Source: Caulobacteraceae bacterium (lineage in GTDB: Bacteria > Pseudomonadota > Alphaproteobacteria > Caulobacterales > Caulobacteraceae). From it: DNA of 64,000 nucleotides. The notes below the pieces were generated by a model. It searched no databases, had not been told where the DNA came from, and saw only the letters and a list, made by a program, of their open reading frames with translations. The stretch spans positions 1 to 64,000 of the forward strand of contig PLRV01000027.1 of NCBI GenBank assembly GCA_003164925.1, written 5' to 3'. Below, piece after piece: positions 18,634-28,197 of this stretch. The stretch's first letter is position 1; each line of letters opens with the position of its first letter. The translations under genes were made by a program, and so were the position numbers.

Positions 18634-19875
18634 TCAGGCCGCCGCCCCGCCCATCCGCTTCACGTTGCAGCGCGCCCACAGCTTGTCCATGGCGCGGACC
18701 AGATCGCTCATCATCTCGTCAGTATGGAAAGGCGTGGGCGTAAAGCGGAGGCGCTCGGTCCCTTTGGGAACGGTGGGATAGTTGATCGGCTGCACATAGA
18801 TCCCGTGATCCCTGAGCAGCATATCGCTGACCAGTTTGGTGTGCACGGGATCGCCCACCAGCACCGGCACGATATGACTGACCGAGGGCATCACCGGCAA
18901 GCCAGCGCTGCGCAACATCGCCTTGAGGCGCTCCGCCCGCTCCTGATGGGCGACGCGCACCTCATTGTGCGCCTTTAGCCACGCCACCGAAGCGCGGGCG
19001 CCCGCCGTCAGCGCCGGCGGCAGGGAGGTGGTGAAGATGAAACCCGAGGCAAAGGAACGGATGGCGTCGATCAGGGGGGCGCTGCCGGTAATGTAGCCGC
19101 CCATCACGCCGAAGGCCTTGCCCAGCGTGCCTTCGATGATGTCGATGCGAGCCATGGCCCCGTCGCGCTCGGCCACGCCGCCGCCGCGCGGACCGTACAT
19201 GCCCACCGCGTGGACCTCGTCCAGATAGGTCATGGCGCCGTAGCGCTCAGCCAGGTCGGCCACGCCGTTGATGTCGGCGATGTCGCCGTCCATGGAGTAG
19301 ACGCTCTCGAAGGCGATCAGTTTCGGCGCGTCCGCCGGAGCGGCCTTGAGCAACGCTTCCAGGTGCTCAAGATCGTTGTGCCGCCACACATGCTTCTCGC
19401 ATCCGCCATGGCGGATGCCGGCGATCATGGAGGCGTGGTTGAACGCATCCGAGAAAATGATCAGGCCCGGCAGGACAGTCTGCAGGGTTTCCAGCGTGGC
19501 CTCATTGGAGACGTAGCCGGAGGTGAACAACAGCGCCGATTCCTTGCCGTGCAGGTCGGCCAGTTCGGCCTCCAGTTCGACGTGCTGATGGTTGGTGCCC
19601 GAAATGTTGCGCGTGCCGCCCGAACCGGAACCGACCATGTCGATGGCGTCGTGCATGGCGTTCAACACGACGGGGTTCTGGCCCTGGCCCAGGTAGTCGT
19701 TAGAGCACCAAACCACGACTTCGCGTTCGTCCAGCCCGTTCGGCCCGGTCCAAATGGCTCTGGGGAACTGGCCCCGCAGGCGCTTTATGTCGGCGAATAC
19801 GCGATAGCGGCCTTCGGCTTTCACCTGATCCACAGCCGCAGCAAACGCTGACTGATAATCGAACTTGGCGTCCAT
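18634..19875 (-). CDS. hemA: 5-aminolevulinate synthase
   Basis: This PLP enzyme joins glycine and succinyl-CoA to make 5-aminolevulinate, the alphaproteobacterial (C4) entry to heme. The 413-residue protein has the ALAS signatures [13 protein letters not shown] (residues 56-68), [37 protein letters not shown], and the catalytic Lys253 in [17 protein letters not shown]. The next heme enzyme, hemB, lies about 1.8 kb away on the other strand. The C-terminus is Cys/Met-poor and normal in length. Confidence 0.97.
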   Translation of the reverse strand: MDAKFDYQSAFAAAVDQVKAEGRYRVFADIKRLRGQFPRAIWTGPNGLDEREVVVWCSNDYLGQGQNPVVLNAMHDAIDMVGSGSGGTRNISGTNHQHVELEAELADLHGKESALLFTSGYVSNEATLETLQTVLPGLIIFSDAFNHASMIAGIRHGGCEKHVWRHNDLEHLEALLKAAPADAPKLIAFESVYSMDGDIADINGVADLAERYGAMTYLDEVHAVGMYGPRGGGVAERDGAMARIDIIEGTLGKAFGVMGGYITGSAPLIDAIRSFASGFIFTTSLPPALTAGARASVAWLKAHNEVRVAHQERAERLKAMLRSAGLPVMPSVSHIVPVLVGDPVHTKLVSDMLLRDHGIYVQPINYPTVPKGTERLRFTPTPFHTDEMMSDLVRAMDKLWARCNVKRMGGAAA

Positions 19876-20160
19876 GAACGTTCCTGGTCACTTCACTTCT
19901 TAATTTGAGACCGGCTGTCCGACCCTTTTGGCGGCCTTCTCGCATATCAATTTATACCATGTCCATTCCGCGCGGCTTTTACGAGTCTGACAAAATGTCC
20001 ATGCCGCAGCGTCGTACGCGCGTTTTACGGGTCAGATCGCCAGGACCCGTGTGAAATGGCCTGGAGGGCCGCGCCCTAAAGCGGGCTTTCGCGCCCGTCT
20101 GGACGACCACCCTCCCGGTGCGATATTAGGCTAGCTTAAGCTGGTTTGAAACGGATCCCC
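19876..20160. other. 285-base gap between divergent hemA and the toxin-antitoxin pair
   Basis: No gene is visible. It should hold the hemA promoter (minus strand) and the antitoxin promoter (plus strand), but I cannot point to convincing -35/-10 boxes. The half near hemA is comparatively AT-rich for this genome. Confidence 0.4.
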
Positions 20161-20409
20161 ATGCAAGTCGGAGCCTTCGAGGCCAAGAACACGCTCGGCG
20201 CATTGCTGGACAGAGTCGAGCAGGGCGAGGAGATCGTTATCACCCGCCACGGCAGGCCCGTGGCGCGGCTTGCGCCCTGCGCGACCACGGTTGATCGGGA
20301 GGCAGCCAAGGCCGCACTCGCCCGTATCCGGACCAGGGCGCGCGCGCAGGGCGCCGCCTCCATCCCTTGGGAGACCTTGAAAGCGGATCGTGACGCCGGA
20401 CGGCCATGA
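20161..20409 (+). CDS. Phd/YefM-type antitoxin
   Basis: The 82-residue protein has the Phd/prevent-host-death fold: MQVGAFEAKNTLGALLDRVEQGEEIVITRHGRPVARL spans residues 1-37, with the typical ending of a DNA-binding antitoxin N-domain. The C-terminal helix (about 45-82) would wrap the toxin. I choose the ATG at 20161 over a TTG five codons earlier. Its stop overlaps the vapC start by four bases (ATGA), as in classical toxin-antitoxin operons, and the pair probably represses its own promoter. Confidence 0.9.
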   Translation: MQVGAFEAKNTLGALLDRVEQGEEIVITRHGRPVARLAPCATTVDREAAKAALARIRTRARAQGAASIPWETLKADRDAGRP

Positions 20410-20825
20410 GCCTCGTGCTCGACTGCTCGACGACAATAGCCTGGGTATATGGCGACGAGACGACCGAAAGCGTCCGAGCGGTTTTCGAGGCTGTCGGGAG
20501 CGCTGGAGCCTGGGCCCCCGCCCTCTGGCGGCTGGAGGTCGCCAACGTGCTGGAGATGGGCGTCCGGCGCAGCCGTCATGACGCCGCCTTTCGGGACGCC
20601 ACGCTGGCCGACCTGGCTCTCCTGCCGATACGCCTCGACCCCGAGACGGACCAGCACGCCTGGGGCGCGACGGCGCGGCTGGCGGCCCGTCACGGCCTGA
20701 CGCTCTATGACGCCGCCTACCTCGAACTCGCCCGCCGGAAAAACCTCCCGCTCGCCACCTTGGACCTGGAGCTTCGCACTGCCGCCCTGGCCGAAGGCGT
20801 CCCACTCCTCGGGATGGACGCCTGA
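20406..20825 (+). CDS. vapC: VapC-type PIN-domain ribonuclease toxin
   Basis: The 139-residue PIN-domain protein has the expected acidic metal-binding residues: Asp6 (LVLDCSTT), Glu44 (WRLEVANVLE), Asp102 (LTLYDAAYLELA) and Asp120 (LATLDLEL). VapC toxins cleave tRNA or rRNA when released from their antitoxin. All catalytic positions look intact, so it should be active. It is co-translated with the Phd-like antitoxin just upstream. Confidence 0.92.
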   Translation: MSLVLDCSTTIAWVYGDETTESVRAVFEAVGSAGAWAPALWRLEVANVLEMGVRRSRHDAAFRDATLADLALLPIRLDPETDQHAWGATARLAARHGLTLYDAAYLELARRKNLPLATLDLELRTAALAEGVPLLGMDA

Positions 20826-20991
20826 TACGGCGTGCGCGTCTCAAGGAAAAACTCCGGTAGCAACTTCACGCCAAGGCCGTAAAGTACCGGTTCCAGGGAT
20901 TGTCGCTGGGCGCGCCGTGGTTCACCGTCGTTATCGCGTCGCCCTGGTCAAAGGGATCGACGAACCCGGCCCTGCCTATGGAAGCCCCTCA

Positions 20992-21549
20992 ATGACCGCG
21001 GTACCGCCCAGCGACGTCACGCCCTCGCCTCTGTCGCCCATCAATGTTCCGGAACGGGGCGTCGCGACGGCGTTCATCGTTTATGTCCTTCTGCTGATCA
21101 GCCTGTTTACCGGCGGCCTGAGCGCCTTGCTGGGCATGATCCTGGCCTACGACCGCAAGGCGCAGGCCGGCCCCGTTACGGCGACCCACTTCGGGTTCCA
21201 ACTGAAGATTTTCTGGATATGCTTCGCCCTGAGCCTGACGGCGGGAGCATTATGGATCAGCGGCCTGATCAGCCTTTTGATCCATACGGTCCTGCCGGGG
21301 CCCGCCCTTCACGCCCAGCCGGACGCGCAACTGGTCCAGATCGCCGCGCCGGCCCTGGGGTGGGCGGATTTTCAGACCTGGACCTATCGCTCTGATATCC
21401 GGCCCCTGCGCCTGTCCGGCGCCGCCGGGCTCCAGTTCTGGTTGGGCTTCCTATGCCTGTCGACCAGCGTGCTCATCAGTTGGACGGCGCCGATCTGGGG
21501 CATTCTGCGCCTGGCGGCAGGCCTGCCGATTGGCCGCGTCCCCGCCTAG
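20992..21549 (+). CDS. DUF4870-like integral membrane protein
   Basis: The 185-residue protein has about four membrane segments (near residues 25-47, 68-98 and 150-175). It also has the spaced THFGFQLKIFWICF pattern typical of DUF4870/Tic20-like membrane proteins of unknown function. I choose the ATG at 20992; the frame is open much further upstream but there it reads across vapC. Its TAG stop is the first three bases of the palindromic repeat that follows. Confidence 0.75.
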   Translation: MTAVPPSDVTPSPLSPINVPERGVATAFIVYVLLLISLFTGGLSALLGMILAYDRKAQAGPVTATHFGFQLKIFWICFALSLTAGALWISGLISLLIHTVLPGPALHAQPDAQLVQIAAPALGWADFQTWTYRSDIRPLRLSGAAGLQFWLGFLCLSTSVLISWTAPIWGILRLAAGLPIGRVPA

Positions 21550-21668
21550 AGCACGATGGGGTTGGATGGAATCATCCAACCGCTGAATCGTGCTCTAGAA
21601 TCATAGAATGAGAGCCTGTTCGAGCGGCGAAACCGCACACACTTTCGCCTAACTGGCTCAGGCTGTAG
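21547..21668. repeat. palindromic intergenic repeat, copy 2
   Basis: TAGAGCACGA (21547-21556) pairs exactly with TCGTGCTCTA (21588-21597). Nested inside, GGTTGGAT (21560-21567) pairs with ATCCAACC (21574-21581). A weaker second module (AGAGCCTG ... CAGGCTGT, about 21614-21668) follows. The left TAG is the stop codon of the DUF4870-like gene. hemB starts 12 bases after the repeat. Confidence 0.85.
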
Positions 21669-21679
21669 AAGAGCCAGCC

Positions 21680-22681
21680 ATGAGCAAAGCGCCTCTCGCA
21701 CCCTACCCCGCCCTGCGTCCCCGTCGTCTGCGTCAAGCCGATTGGATTCGCCGCCTGGTGCGGGAGACCACCCTGCAGCCCTCGGATCTGATCTGGTCCC
21801 TGGTCGTGCACGACGGCGCCCAGGCGCGCATACCCGTCGCCTCCATGCCTGACGTGGACCGCCTCTCCGTCGCCGAGGCGGCCAAGGCGGCCGTGCAGGC
21901 ACGCGCCCTGGGCATTCCGGCCATCGCCGTTTTCCCCTACATCGACGGCGAAAAGAAGGACGCCCGCGGGTCGATGGCTTCTGACCCGGACGGCCTGATC
22001 GCCCGAGCGGTCAAGGCCATGAAGAACGCCGCGCCCGAGGTCGGGATCATGTGCGACGTAGCGCTCGATCCGTTTACCGACCACGGCCACGACGGCCTTT
22101 TGGAAAATGGCCGAATCCTCAACGACCCGACCATCGAGCGCCTGGTGGAGCAGGGCTTGATGCAGGCCCGGGCCGGGGCGGACATTCTGGCGCCGTCGGA
22201 CATGATGGATGGGCGCGTGGGCGCGCTTCGGGCGGCCCTGGAAGGGGCGGGCCTGCAAGACGTGATGATCATGGCCTATGCGGCCAAGTACGCCTCGGCC
22301 TTCTATGGCCCCTACCGCGAAGCCATCGGATCGGCCAAGGCCCTGCACGGCGACAAACGCAGTTACCAGATGGACCCCGCCAACACCGACGAGGCCCTGC
22401 GCGAGGTCGCGCTGGATATCGCCGAGGGCGCGGACATGGTCATGGTCAAACCCGGAATGCCCTATCTGGACATCGTGCGCCGGGTGGTGGAGGCCTTCTC
22501 AATGCCCACCTTCGCCTATCAGGTGTCGGGGGAGTACGCGATGTTGATGGCGGCGGGCCGCAACGGCTGGCTGGACGAGGAGCGCGCCATCCTTGAAGCG
22601 CTCACCGCCTTCAAGCGCGCGGGCTGCGCCGGGGTCATTACCTACTTCGCGCCTCGGGCGGCCAAGCTGCTGGGGGCTTGA
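21680..22681 (+). CDS. hemB: delta-aminolevulinic acid dehydratase (porphobilinogen synthase)
   Basis: HemB condenses two 5-aminolevulinates into porphobilinogen. The 333-residue protein has both catalytic lysines, Lys203 (AYAAKYASAFYGPYREA) and Lys257 (MVKPGMPYLDI). The active-site metal region reads CDVALDPFTDHGHDG (125-139), where aspartates replace the cysteine triad of Zn enzymes, so this should be the Mg-dependent type usual in alphaproteobacteria. It is on the strand opposite to hemA. Confidence 0.97.
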   Translation: MSKAPLAPYPALRPRRLRQADWIRRLVRETTLQPSDLIWSLVVHDGAQARIPVASMPDVDRLSVAEAAKAAVQARALGIPAIAVFPYIDGEKKDARGSMASDPDGLIARAVKAMKNAAPEVGIMCDVALDPFTDHGHDGLLENGRILNDPTIERLVEQGLMQARAGADILAPSDMMDGRVGALRAALEGAGLQDVMIMAYAAKYASAFYGPYREAIGSAKALHGDKRSYQMDPANTDEALREVALDIAEGADMVMVKPGMPYLDIVRRVVEAFSMPTFAYQVSGEYAMLMAAGRNGWLDEERAILEALTAFKRAGCAGVITYFAPRAAKLLGA

Positions 22682-22734
22682 GACCGGCGCCGACCATTGC
22701 CAAGCCGACGGTTCGCCCCGATAACTTTGAACCT

Positions 22735-22775
22735 GGTTCAATTCAGAGTTTAGGCGGTCGCGCCTAACCCATCTG
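22735..22775. repeat. degenerate copy of the palindromic intergenic repeat (inverted)
   Basis: TTTAGGCG and CGCCTAA form a short hairpin (about 22749-22767), flanked by ATTCAGAG on the left and CCCATC on the right. This is the inner module of the family read in reverse (compare 51037-51070). The outer TAGAGC arms are missing. Confidence 0.55.
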
Positions 22776-22807
22776 GCTGCAGGCGGAAATAGAGGAGGAA
22801 ACGGGCG

Positions 22808-23200
22808 ATGAACCCTTGGATCGTATTGGTCAGCGTTGCGGCCCTCATTTTTTATCTCGTCACTGGCATCAACGTCGCCCGGATGCGCAAGGCGCACGGA
22901 GTGCCGGCGCCCGCCATGTCAGGCCACCCGATGGTGGAGCGCGCCCTGCGGGTCCAGGGCAACACCCTGGAGTGGCTGGTGATCTTCCTGCCGGCTCTAT
23001 GGATGTTCGCGCCTTTCTGGGGCGCCTATCTGGGCGCGGGCCTGGGCGTGCTGTGGATCATCGGACGCATGATCTACATGGCCGGCTATCTGCGCGACGT
23101 GAAAAGCCGCGGTCCCGGTTTCGGCATCCAGGCGATCGTCACGATCATCCTGCTTGTCGGAGCCGCCGCGGGCGCGGTTCGCGGCCTGGCCGCGGGCTAA
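22808..23200 (+). CDS. MAPEG-family membrane protein
   Basis: The 130-residue protein has four membrane segments and the MAPEG pattern: RMRKAHGVPAPAMSGHP, VERALRVQGNTLEWLVIFLPALW (about residues 43-65), then GRMIYMAGY. The E-R-x-x-x-x-x-N-T-x-E motif is the glutathione-binding signature of eicosanoid/glutathione-metabolism membrane proteins. The bacterial substrate is not known. It starts with ATG after a purine-rich AGGAGGAAACGGGCG leader. Confidence 0.88.
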   Translation: MNPWIVLVSVAALIFYLVTGINVARMRKAHGVPAPAMSGHPMVERALRVQGNTLEWLVIFLPALWMFAPFWGAYLGAGLGVLWIIGRMIYMAGYLRDVKSRGPGFGIQAIVTIILLVGAAAGAVRGLAAG

Positions 23201-23292
23201 CGCCGCCAAAACCCTCAAATACAAACCCCATCTTAACGACCCTCGGTCACCTTGGCGGATGGATAAGGTTAACTGAGCCAAGGATTCTGGGC

Positions 23293-24195
23293 ATGGCTTT
23301 CGGCGGCGGCGATCGCCCGATCATCATCAAGAGAATCAAGAAAAACGTCGCCGGCGGCCATCACGGCGGCGCCTGGAAGGTGGCCTACGCCGACTTCGTC
23401 ACCGCGATGATGGCCTTCTTCCTCTTGATGTGGCTGATCAACGTCACCTCGCCCGACCAGAAGCGCGGCATCGCCGACTATTTCGCCCCCGCCAGCGTGT
23501 CGGCCTCCACATCCGGTTCGGGCGGAATCCTGGCAGGCACCACCTTAGGCGACCAGGGCGTCAAGGGATCGGGGGCGCTGGCCACCATCGAACAACTTTC
23601 GCCCGAGGCGCCAAAGCCGACCACCGAGCAGGGCCCAAGCTCCACGCTGGCCAACCCGGAGCAGGCCAGCGAGCAGGCGCTCAAGCAAGCCCTGGCCAAG
23701 CGCGAGGATCAGGCTTTCCAAAGCGCGGCCGAGTCCCTCAAGCAGGCCATGCAGAACATGCCTGAGTTGGCCGAGTTGTCGAAGCAGATCATCGTCGACA
23801 ACACGCCCGAAGGTCTGCGCATCCAACTGATCGACCAGGAGGGACGCGCCATGTTCGATCAGGGATCGGTCAAGCCCAACGACCGAGCGCGCGTGCTGCT
23901 GCGGGCCGTGGCGCGGGTGATCAATCAGCTACCCAACCGCCTGACAGTGGCCGGACACACGAGCGCCAGCGACGGCGGCGCCAAGCCCGCCAGCGATTGG
24001 CAACTCTCCGCCAGCCGAGCGGATTCGGCGCGCCAAATCCTGCAGGAGGCGGGCGTGGACCCTGACCGGATCTACCAGGTGTCAGGCAAGGCCGATTCCG
24101 ATCCGCTGTTCCCCGATGACCCGACGCTTGCGGGAAATCGTCGCATCGCCATCGTCCTTTTGCGCGACGCGCCTGTTTTGCCGCCTAATTCTTAA
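23293..24195 (+). CDS. motB: flagellar motor stator protein MotB
   Basis: MotB anchors the stator to peptidoglycan and carries the proton-binding aspartate. The 300-residue protein starts at the ATG at 23293 (the frame is open further upstream but out of context). It has one membrane segment (about residues 34-50), the critical Asp34 in WKVAYADFVTAMMAFFLLMW, a plug/linker rich in Ala and Gln, and a C-terminal OmpA-like domain (about 170-295) with TVAGHTS and NRRIAIVLL. No motA is adjacent, as in Caulobacter, where the two are at separate loci. Confidence 0.95.
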   Translation: MAFGGGDRPIIIKRIKKNVAGGHHGGAWKVAYADFVTAMMAFFLLMWLINVTSPDQKRGIADYFAPASVSASTSGSGGILAGTTLGDQGVKGSGALATIEQLSPEAPKPTTEQGPSSTLANPEQASEQALKQALAKREDQAFQSAAESLKQAMQNMPELAELSKQIIVDNTPEGLRIQLIDQEGRAMFDQGSVKPNDRARVLLRAVARVINQLPNRLTVAGHTSASDGGAKPASDWQLSASRADSARQILQEAGVDPDRIYQVSGKADSDPLFPDDPTLAGNRRIAIVLLRDAPVLPPNS

Positions 24196-24314
24196 GTTTC
24201 GCATTCTCGTTTGAGGCGCGCCATCTTGCGCAAGGCGTCACGGATGCGCACTAATTTGCAGGTCGGACGAGAGTCGTCCGCGCTTATTCAGGCAGGTCTT
24301 TCCAGGGCACGTCC

Positions 24315-25058
24315 TTGACCCAGCACTTCGCCCCGCGGCAGCTACGGTTCTTTCTCACGGCGCCCTCGCCGTGCCCGTACCTGCCTGACCGCGAGGAACG
24401 CAAGGTGTTCGCCCACCTGCCGCTTTCCGACGGACCCGGCGTCAACGACGCCCTCACCCAGGTGGGATTCCGCCGCTCGCAGAACATCGCTTATCGCCCA
24501 GCCTGCGAGGCGTGCGATGCGTGCATCTCCGCCCGCCTGCCTGTCGGCGAATACACTTTCAGCCGGTCCGAGCGCCGCGTGCTGGAGCGCAACGCGGACC
24601 TGTCGCGCCATTTGGTGGAGGCCGAGGCCACCATGGAGCAGTTCGATCTGCTGCGCCGCTACCTTCTGGCCCGGCACGCCCAGGGCGGCATGGCCGACAT
24701 GACCTGGCCCGATTATGTGGCCATGGTTGAGGACACCGCCGTTCGCACCCACCTGATTGAGTATCGCCTGCCTTCGGACGACCGTGGTCCCGGCGATCTG
24801 GCGGCCTGCGTGCTGGTGGATATTCTCGGGGACGGCCTCTCCCTCGTCTACAGCTTCTACGACCCGACCATAGCCAAGCGTAGTCTGGGCTCCTTCGTCA
24901 TCCTGGACCATGTGATCCAGGCCCGTCTGGCTGAACTGGCCTATGTCTATCTGGGCTATTGGGTGCCGGGCAGCGTGAAGATGGACTACAAGGCGCGGTT
25001 TCGGCCGATCGAGCTGTTGAAGCCAAGCGGCTGGATGCGGCTTAGAGACGGGGAATAG
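24315..25058 (+). CDS. bpt: aspartate/glutamate leucyltransferase (Bpt, N-degron pathway)
   Basis: Bpt transfers leucine from Leu-tRNA to N-terminal Asp or Glu, marking proteins for ClpS/ClpAP. The 247-residue protein has an N-terminal CPYLPDREERKVFAHLPL segment, the cysteine pair region ACEACDACISAR (about residues 63-74) and the C-terminal LGYWVPGSVKMDYKARFRPIELL signature. The start is TTG at 24315, which fits the conserved N-terminus MTQHFxxRQLRFFLTAP; no ATG is available. Confidence 0.93.
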   Translation: MTQHFAPRQLRFFLTAPSPCPYLPDREERKVFAHLPLSDGPGVNDALTQVGFRRSQNIAYRPACEACDACISARLPVGEYTFSRSERRVLERNADLSRHLVEAEATMEQFDLLRRYLLARHAQGGMADMTWPDYVAMVEDTAVRTHLIEYRLPSDDRGPGDLAACVLVDILGDGLSLVYSFYDPTIAKRSLGSFVILDHVIQARLAELAYVYLGYWVPGSVKMDYKARFRPIELLKPSGWMRLRDGE

Positions 25059-25211
25059 GGCTCCCGGTCGCACCCGTTCATCCCGACGGCGCGTCCGCTG
25101 GCGACGGCTTGAACATGACAAGCCGCTTCGCGACACCCCTTGTCAGGACCCAAACTTGCCGCTCACATCGGCCCGCCCCATCGCAGGATGGCAACCCGAG
25201 CAGAGCAACCC

Positions 25212-25748
25212 ATGAAAGCCCTACTGATCACGACCGCCTGTCTTCTCGCCCTGGCCACGGCGGCCCAGGCCCAGCCGCCTGCGCCGCCGGCCGGCGCTCC
25301 CGCAGGCGCCCCTCTGCCGCCGCGCACGCCGCGCGCCAAAGGCCCGGCCCTGACCCCCGCCGTCCAGGCCGCCCAGGCCGCGGTCGCCGATTGCGCCGCC
25401 AAGGGCTACAAGGTCACAGCCCTGATCGTGGACAGCGCAGGCGACCCGGTGGTTCTGCTCTCGGGCGACGGCGCCTTCCTCGGCACCCAAATGATCGCCA
25501 GAAGCAAGGCCGCCGCGGTGATCAAGTACAAGATCTCCTCCGGCGAGGTGGCGGCCAAGGCCAAGGCCGATCCGCAACTGGCCGCCGAGATCAAGGCTGA
25601 TCCCAATATCGGCGTGGCCCGCCAGGGCGCCGTTCCGCTCCTGGTGGGCGGCGAGTTCGTCGGCGCCTTCGCCGTGTCCGGCGCGCCCGGCGGCGAAAAG
25701 GACGAAGCTTGCGCCGTGGCCGCCCTGGCTAAGGTCGCCTTGAACTAG
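25212..25748 (+). CDS. exported GlcG/HbpS-family protein
   Basis: The 178-residue protein has a signal peptide (residues 1-21, cleavage after AQA), a Pro/Ala-rich linker, and a GlcG/HbpS domain with VTALIVDSAGDPVVLLSGDGA (about residues 68-88), IARSKAAAV and GGEFVGAFAVSGAPGGEKDEACA. Members bind heme or small molecules or are of unknown function. Periplasmic location is inferred. I choose the ATG at 25212. It is convergent with parC. Confidence 0.85.
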   Translation: MKALLITTACLLALATAAQAQPPAPPAGAPAGAPLPPRTPRAKGPALTPAVQAAQAAVADCAAKGYKVTALIVDSAGDPVVLLSGDGAFLGTQMIARSKAAAVIKYKISSGEVAAKAKADPQLAAEIKADPNIGVARQGAVPLLVGGEFVGAFAVSGAPGGEKDEACAVAALAKVALN

Positions 25749-25777
25749 ATTTCCCTGAACTGGATTGCCCTGACCCC

Positions 25778-25806
25778 GGCGCGGGCGGCGGTTTTCCGTC
25801 CGCGCC
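25778..25806. terminator. possible terminator hairpin between convergent genes
   Basis: GGCGCGGGCGG (25778-25788) can pair with CCGTCCGCGCC (25796-25806) with one G-T wobble and a CGGTTTT loop. It lies between the GlcG-like gene and the parC stop codon. The following T-run is short (TATTT), so its activity is uncertain. Confidence 0.35.
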
Positions 25807-28058
25807 TATTTGGGTCGGAAGCGCTTGCTCGTCGGGAAACCCTTGGGCGCGAGCTTGCCCGAGCCGGTGCGGCGACCGAGCCAATCGCGCCATTCCGGCC
25901 AGGCCCGCGTGCGCCCCGCCGCATCGATCCACGCCGGTCCTTCGGCTGCGGAAAAGCTTAAGGCGTCGCGCAAGCCGCCTTCACGATAAGCCTGTAATTT
26001 CACACCCTTACCGCGCAGCATTTCAGGTAATTCTTCAAGCGGGAAAATCAGGATCTTGCCGTTGTCGCCTATCACCGCCAGGTGGTCGCCGACCGCCTCC
26101 AGGCACAGGGCCGCGCCGGCCTGATCCACGCTCAATACCTGCTTGCCGCCGCGCTTGGAGGCCAGGGCCTCGTCCTCGGGCAGGATAAAGCCGTAGCCCG
26201 CCTTGGAAGCAAGCACGCGCTTGCGGCCGACTTTGTGCGTGAACACCGCTGCGATGCCCACCTTGTCGTCTAGTTCGATCATCAGGCGCACCGGCTCGCC
26301 CATGCCGCGGCCGGACGGCAGCTTGTCGCACGGCAGGGTGAAGAAACGTCCGTCCGAGGCGAAGATCAGAAGCTTGTCCGTGGTCTCCGCCGCAACCAGG
26401 AAGGCCAGCTTGTCACCTTCCTTGAATTTCAGCTCGGATGGATCGTCGACCTTGCCCTTCTGGGCCCTGATCCATCCGCGTTCGGACAAGATCACCGTGA
26501 TCGGCTCGCGCACGATCATGGCCTCAGCGGCGGCGGCGGCGTCCACCACCGGCGCCTCGGCGAAGGTCGAGCGGCGACGGCCCAGCACCGTCCCCTGTCC
26601 GATCATCTTCTGCACGCCGCGCAGGCCCACGCCCACCAGCTTCCACTGCTCCTTGTCGGAATCGAGCACAGCCTGGATCCCATCGCGCTCCTCAGCGAGG
26701 GCGGCGTGTTCGCGGCGGATCTCCATCTCCTCCAGCCTGGCCAGCTGGCGCAGGCGGGTGTTGAGGATGGCCTCGGCCTGAATCTCCGTCAGGTCGAAGG
26801 CGGCGATCAGCTTGGCCTTGGGCTCCTCCTCGAAGCGAACGATGCGGATCACCTCGTCCAGATTCAGGAAGACGATCAGCAGGCCGTCGAGGATGTGCAG
26901 GCGGGCCTCGATCTTGGCTAGTCTGTGACGGGCCCGGCGCACCAGCACCTCGCGCCGGTGGGCCAGGAACGCCAGCAGCAGGGCCTTCAGGCCCATGACC
27001 CCCGGCGTGCCGCGCGCATCCAGCACGTTCATATTGACGGGAAAGCGCGTCTCCAAGTCCGACAGCCGGAACAGGCTCTCCATCAGCACCTCGGCTTCGA
27101 CGTTGCGCGACTTAGGCTCCAGCACGAGACGCACATCCTCGGCGGACTCGTCGCGCACATCGCCCAGCAACACCGCCTTCTTGGTCTCGATCAGCCCGGC
27201 CAGTTGCTCCACCAGATCGGCCTTGCGCACCTGATAGGGGATCTCGGTGACGACGATGAGATAGCCGCCCCGCCCGGTGTCCTCCACGCTCCAGCGCGCC
27301 CGCGCGCGAACCCCGCCCCGGCCAGTCTCATAGATTTCGTACAGCGACGCGTTGGGTTCGACGATCACCCCGCCGGTGGGGAAATCCGGACCCGGCACAT
27401 GGGCCATCAGCTCGGCCGTGGTCGCGTCGGGCTTGCTGAGCAGCAGCAGGCAGGCGTCGATCAACTCGCCGGCGTTATGCGGCGGGATGGAGGTGGCCAT
27501 GCCCACGGCGATGCCCGAGGCGCCATTGGCCAGCAGGTTGGGGAAACCGGCGGGCAGGACGATCGGCTCGTGATCCTCGCCGTCATATGTCGTGCGAAAA
27601 TCGACCGCGTCCTCGTCGATGCCGTCCAGCAGCAGCTGCGCCGCATTGGTCAGGCGGCACTCGGTGTAGCGCATGGCCGCGGCGTTATCGCCGTCGATGT
27701 TGCCGAAGTTGCCCTGGCCGTCGACCAGGGGATAGCGCTGGGCGAAGTCCTGGGCCAGGCGCACCATGGCGTCGTACACGGCCACGTCGCCGTGGGGGTG
27801 AAAGCGGCCGATCACATCGCCCACCACCCGCGCGCACTTCTTGGCCGCGCCGGCGGGGTCCAGCCGCATCAGGCTCATGGAATACATCAGCCGCCGGTGC
27901 ACGGGCTTGAGCCCATCGCGCGCGTCCGGCAGCGCCCGGTTGGTGATGGTCGACAGGGCGTAGGCCAGATAGCGCCGCGACAGCGCCTCGCTCAGCGGCT
28001 CGTCGATTATGCGGTCGTTGTCGCCACCGTCGCCGGGCGGATTGAGGGGCTTGTTCAT
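25806..28058 (-). CDS. parC: DNA topoisomerase IV subunit A
   Basis: ParC is the DNA-cutting subunit that decatenates chromosomes. The 750-residue protein has the active-site Tyr131 in [11 protein letters not shown], the [14 protein letters not shown] helix (88-101) and [12 protein letters not shown]. The C-terminal domain is shorter than in GyrA and lacks a clear GyrA box (QRRGGKG), with KRGGKQ the nearest match, which supports ParC over GyrA. The residue matching E. coli ParC Ser80 is Val92. I choose the ATG at 28058; a GTG three codons upstream is possible. Confidence 0.94.
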   Translation of the reverse strand: MNKPLNPPGDGGDNDRIIDEPLSEALSRRYLAYALSTITNRALPDARDGLKPVHRRLMYSMSLMRLDPAGAAKKCARVVGDVIGRFHPHGDVAVYDAMVRLAQDFAQRYPLVDGQGNFGNIDGDNAAAMRYTECRLTNAAQLLLDGIDEDAVDFRTTYDGEDHEPIVLPAGFPNLLANGASGIAVGMATSIPPHNAGELIDACLLLLSKPDATTAELMAHVPGPDFPTGGVIVEPNASLYEIYETGRGGVRARARWSVEDTGRGGYLIVVTEIPYQVRKADLVEQLAGLIETKKAVLLGDVRDESAEDVRLVLEPKSRNVEAEVLMESLFRLSDLETRFPVNMNVLDARGTPGVMGLKALLLAFLAHRREVLVRRARHRLAKIEARLHILDGLLIVFLNLDEVIRIVRFEEEPKAKLIAAFDLTEIQAEAILNTRLRQLARLEEMEIRREHAALAEERDGIQAVLDSDKEQWKLVGVGLRGVQKMIGQGTVLGRRRSTFAEAPVVDAAAAAEAMIVREPITVILSERGWIRAQKGKVDDPSELKFKEGDKLAFLVAAETTDKLLIFASDGRFFTLPCDKLPSGRGMGEPVRLMIELDDKVGIAAVFTHKVGRKRVLASKAGYGFILPEDEALASKRGGKQVLSVDQAGAALCLEAVGDHLAVIGDNGKILIFPLEELPEMLRGKGVKLQAYREGGLRDALSFSAAEGPAWIDAAGRTRAWPEWRDWLGRRTGSGKLAPKGFPTSKRFRPK

Positions 28059-28197
28059 GGGGGACACAGAATCAGATTCTGCGGGGGGGCTCCAGCGTCA
28101 TCGGCGAATAGCCAAGGGTGGTATCTGCAATGGGGGAAATGCTACCTTCATCGAAGGCCTGCAAACTGCTGATCTCGGAAAGCTTCAGGGCAGTGGC

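Noticed and set aside
18625-18637. CCTGATCGTCAGG between mucR-like and hemA stops as a terminator
   Set aside because: The stem is only five bases and no T-run follows; it is too weak to call.
22816-23292. An N-terminal extension of motB starting near the MAPEG gene
   Set aside because: The extension is the MAPEG gene read in another frame; the ATG at 23293 directly precedes the conserved MotB N-terminus.
26925-28172. A 415-codon plus-strand open frame opposite parC
   Set aside because: It is the antisense shadow of the well-supported parC gene; its translation is rich in His, Gln, Gly and Arg without any domain.
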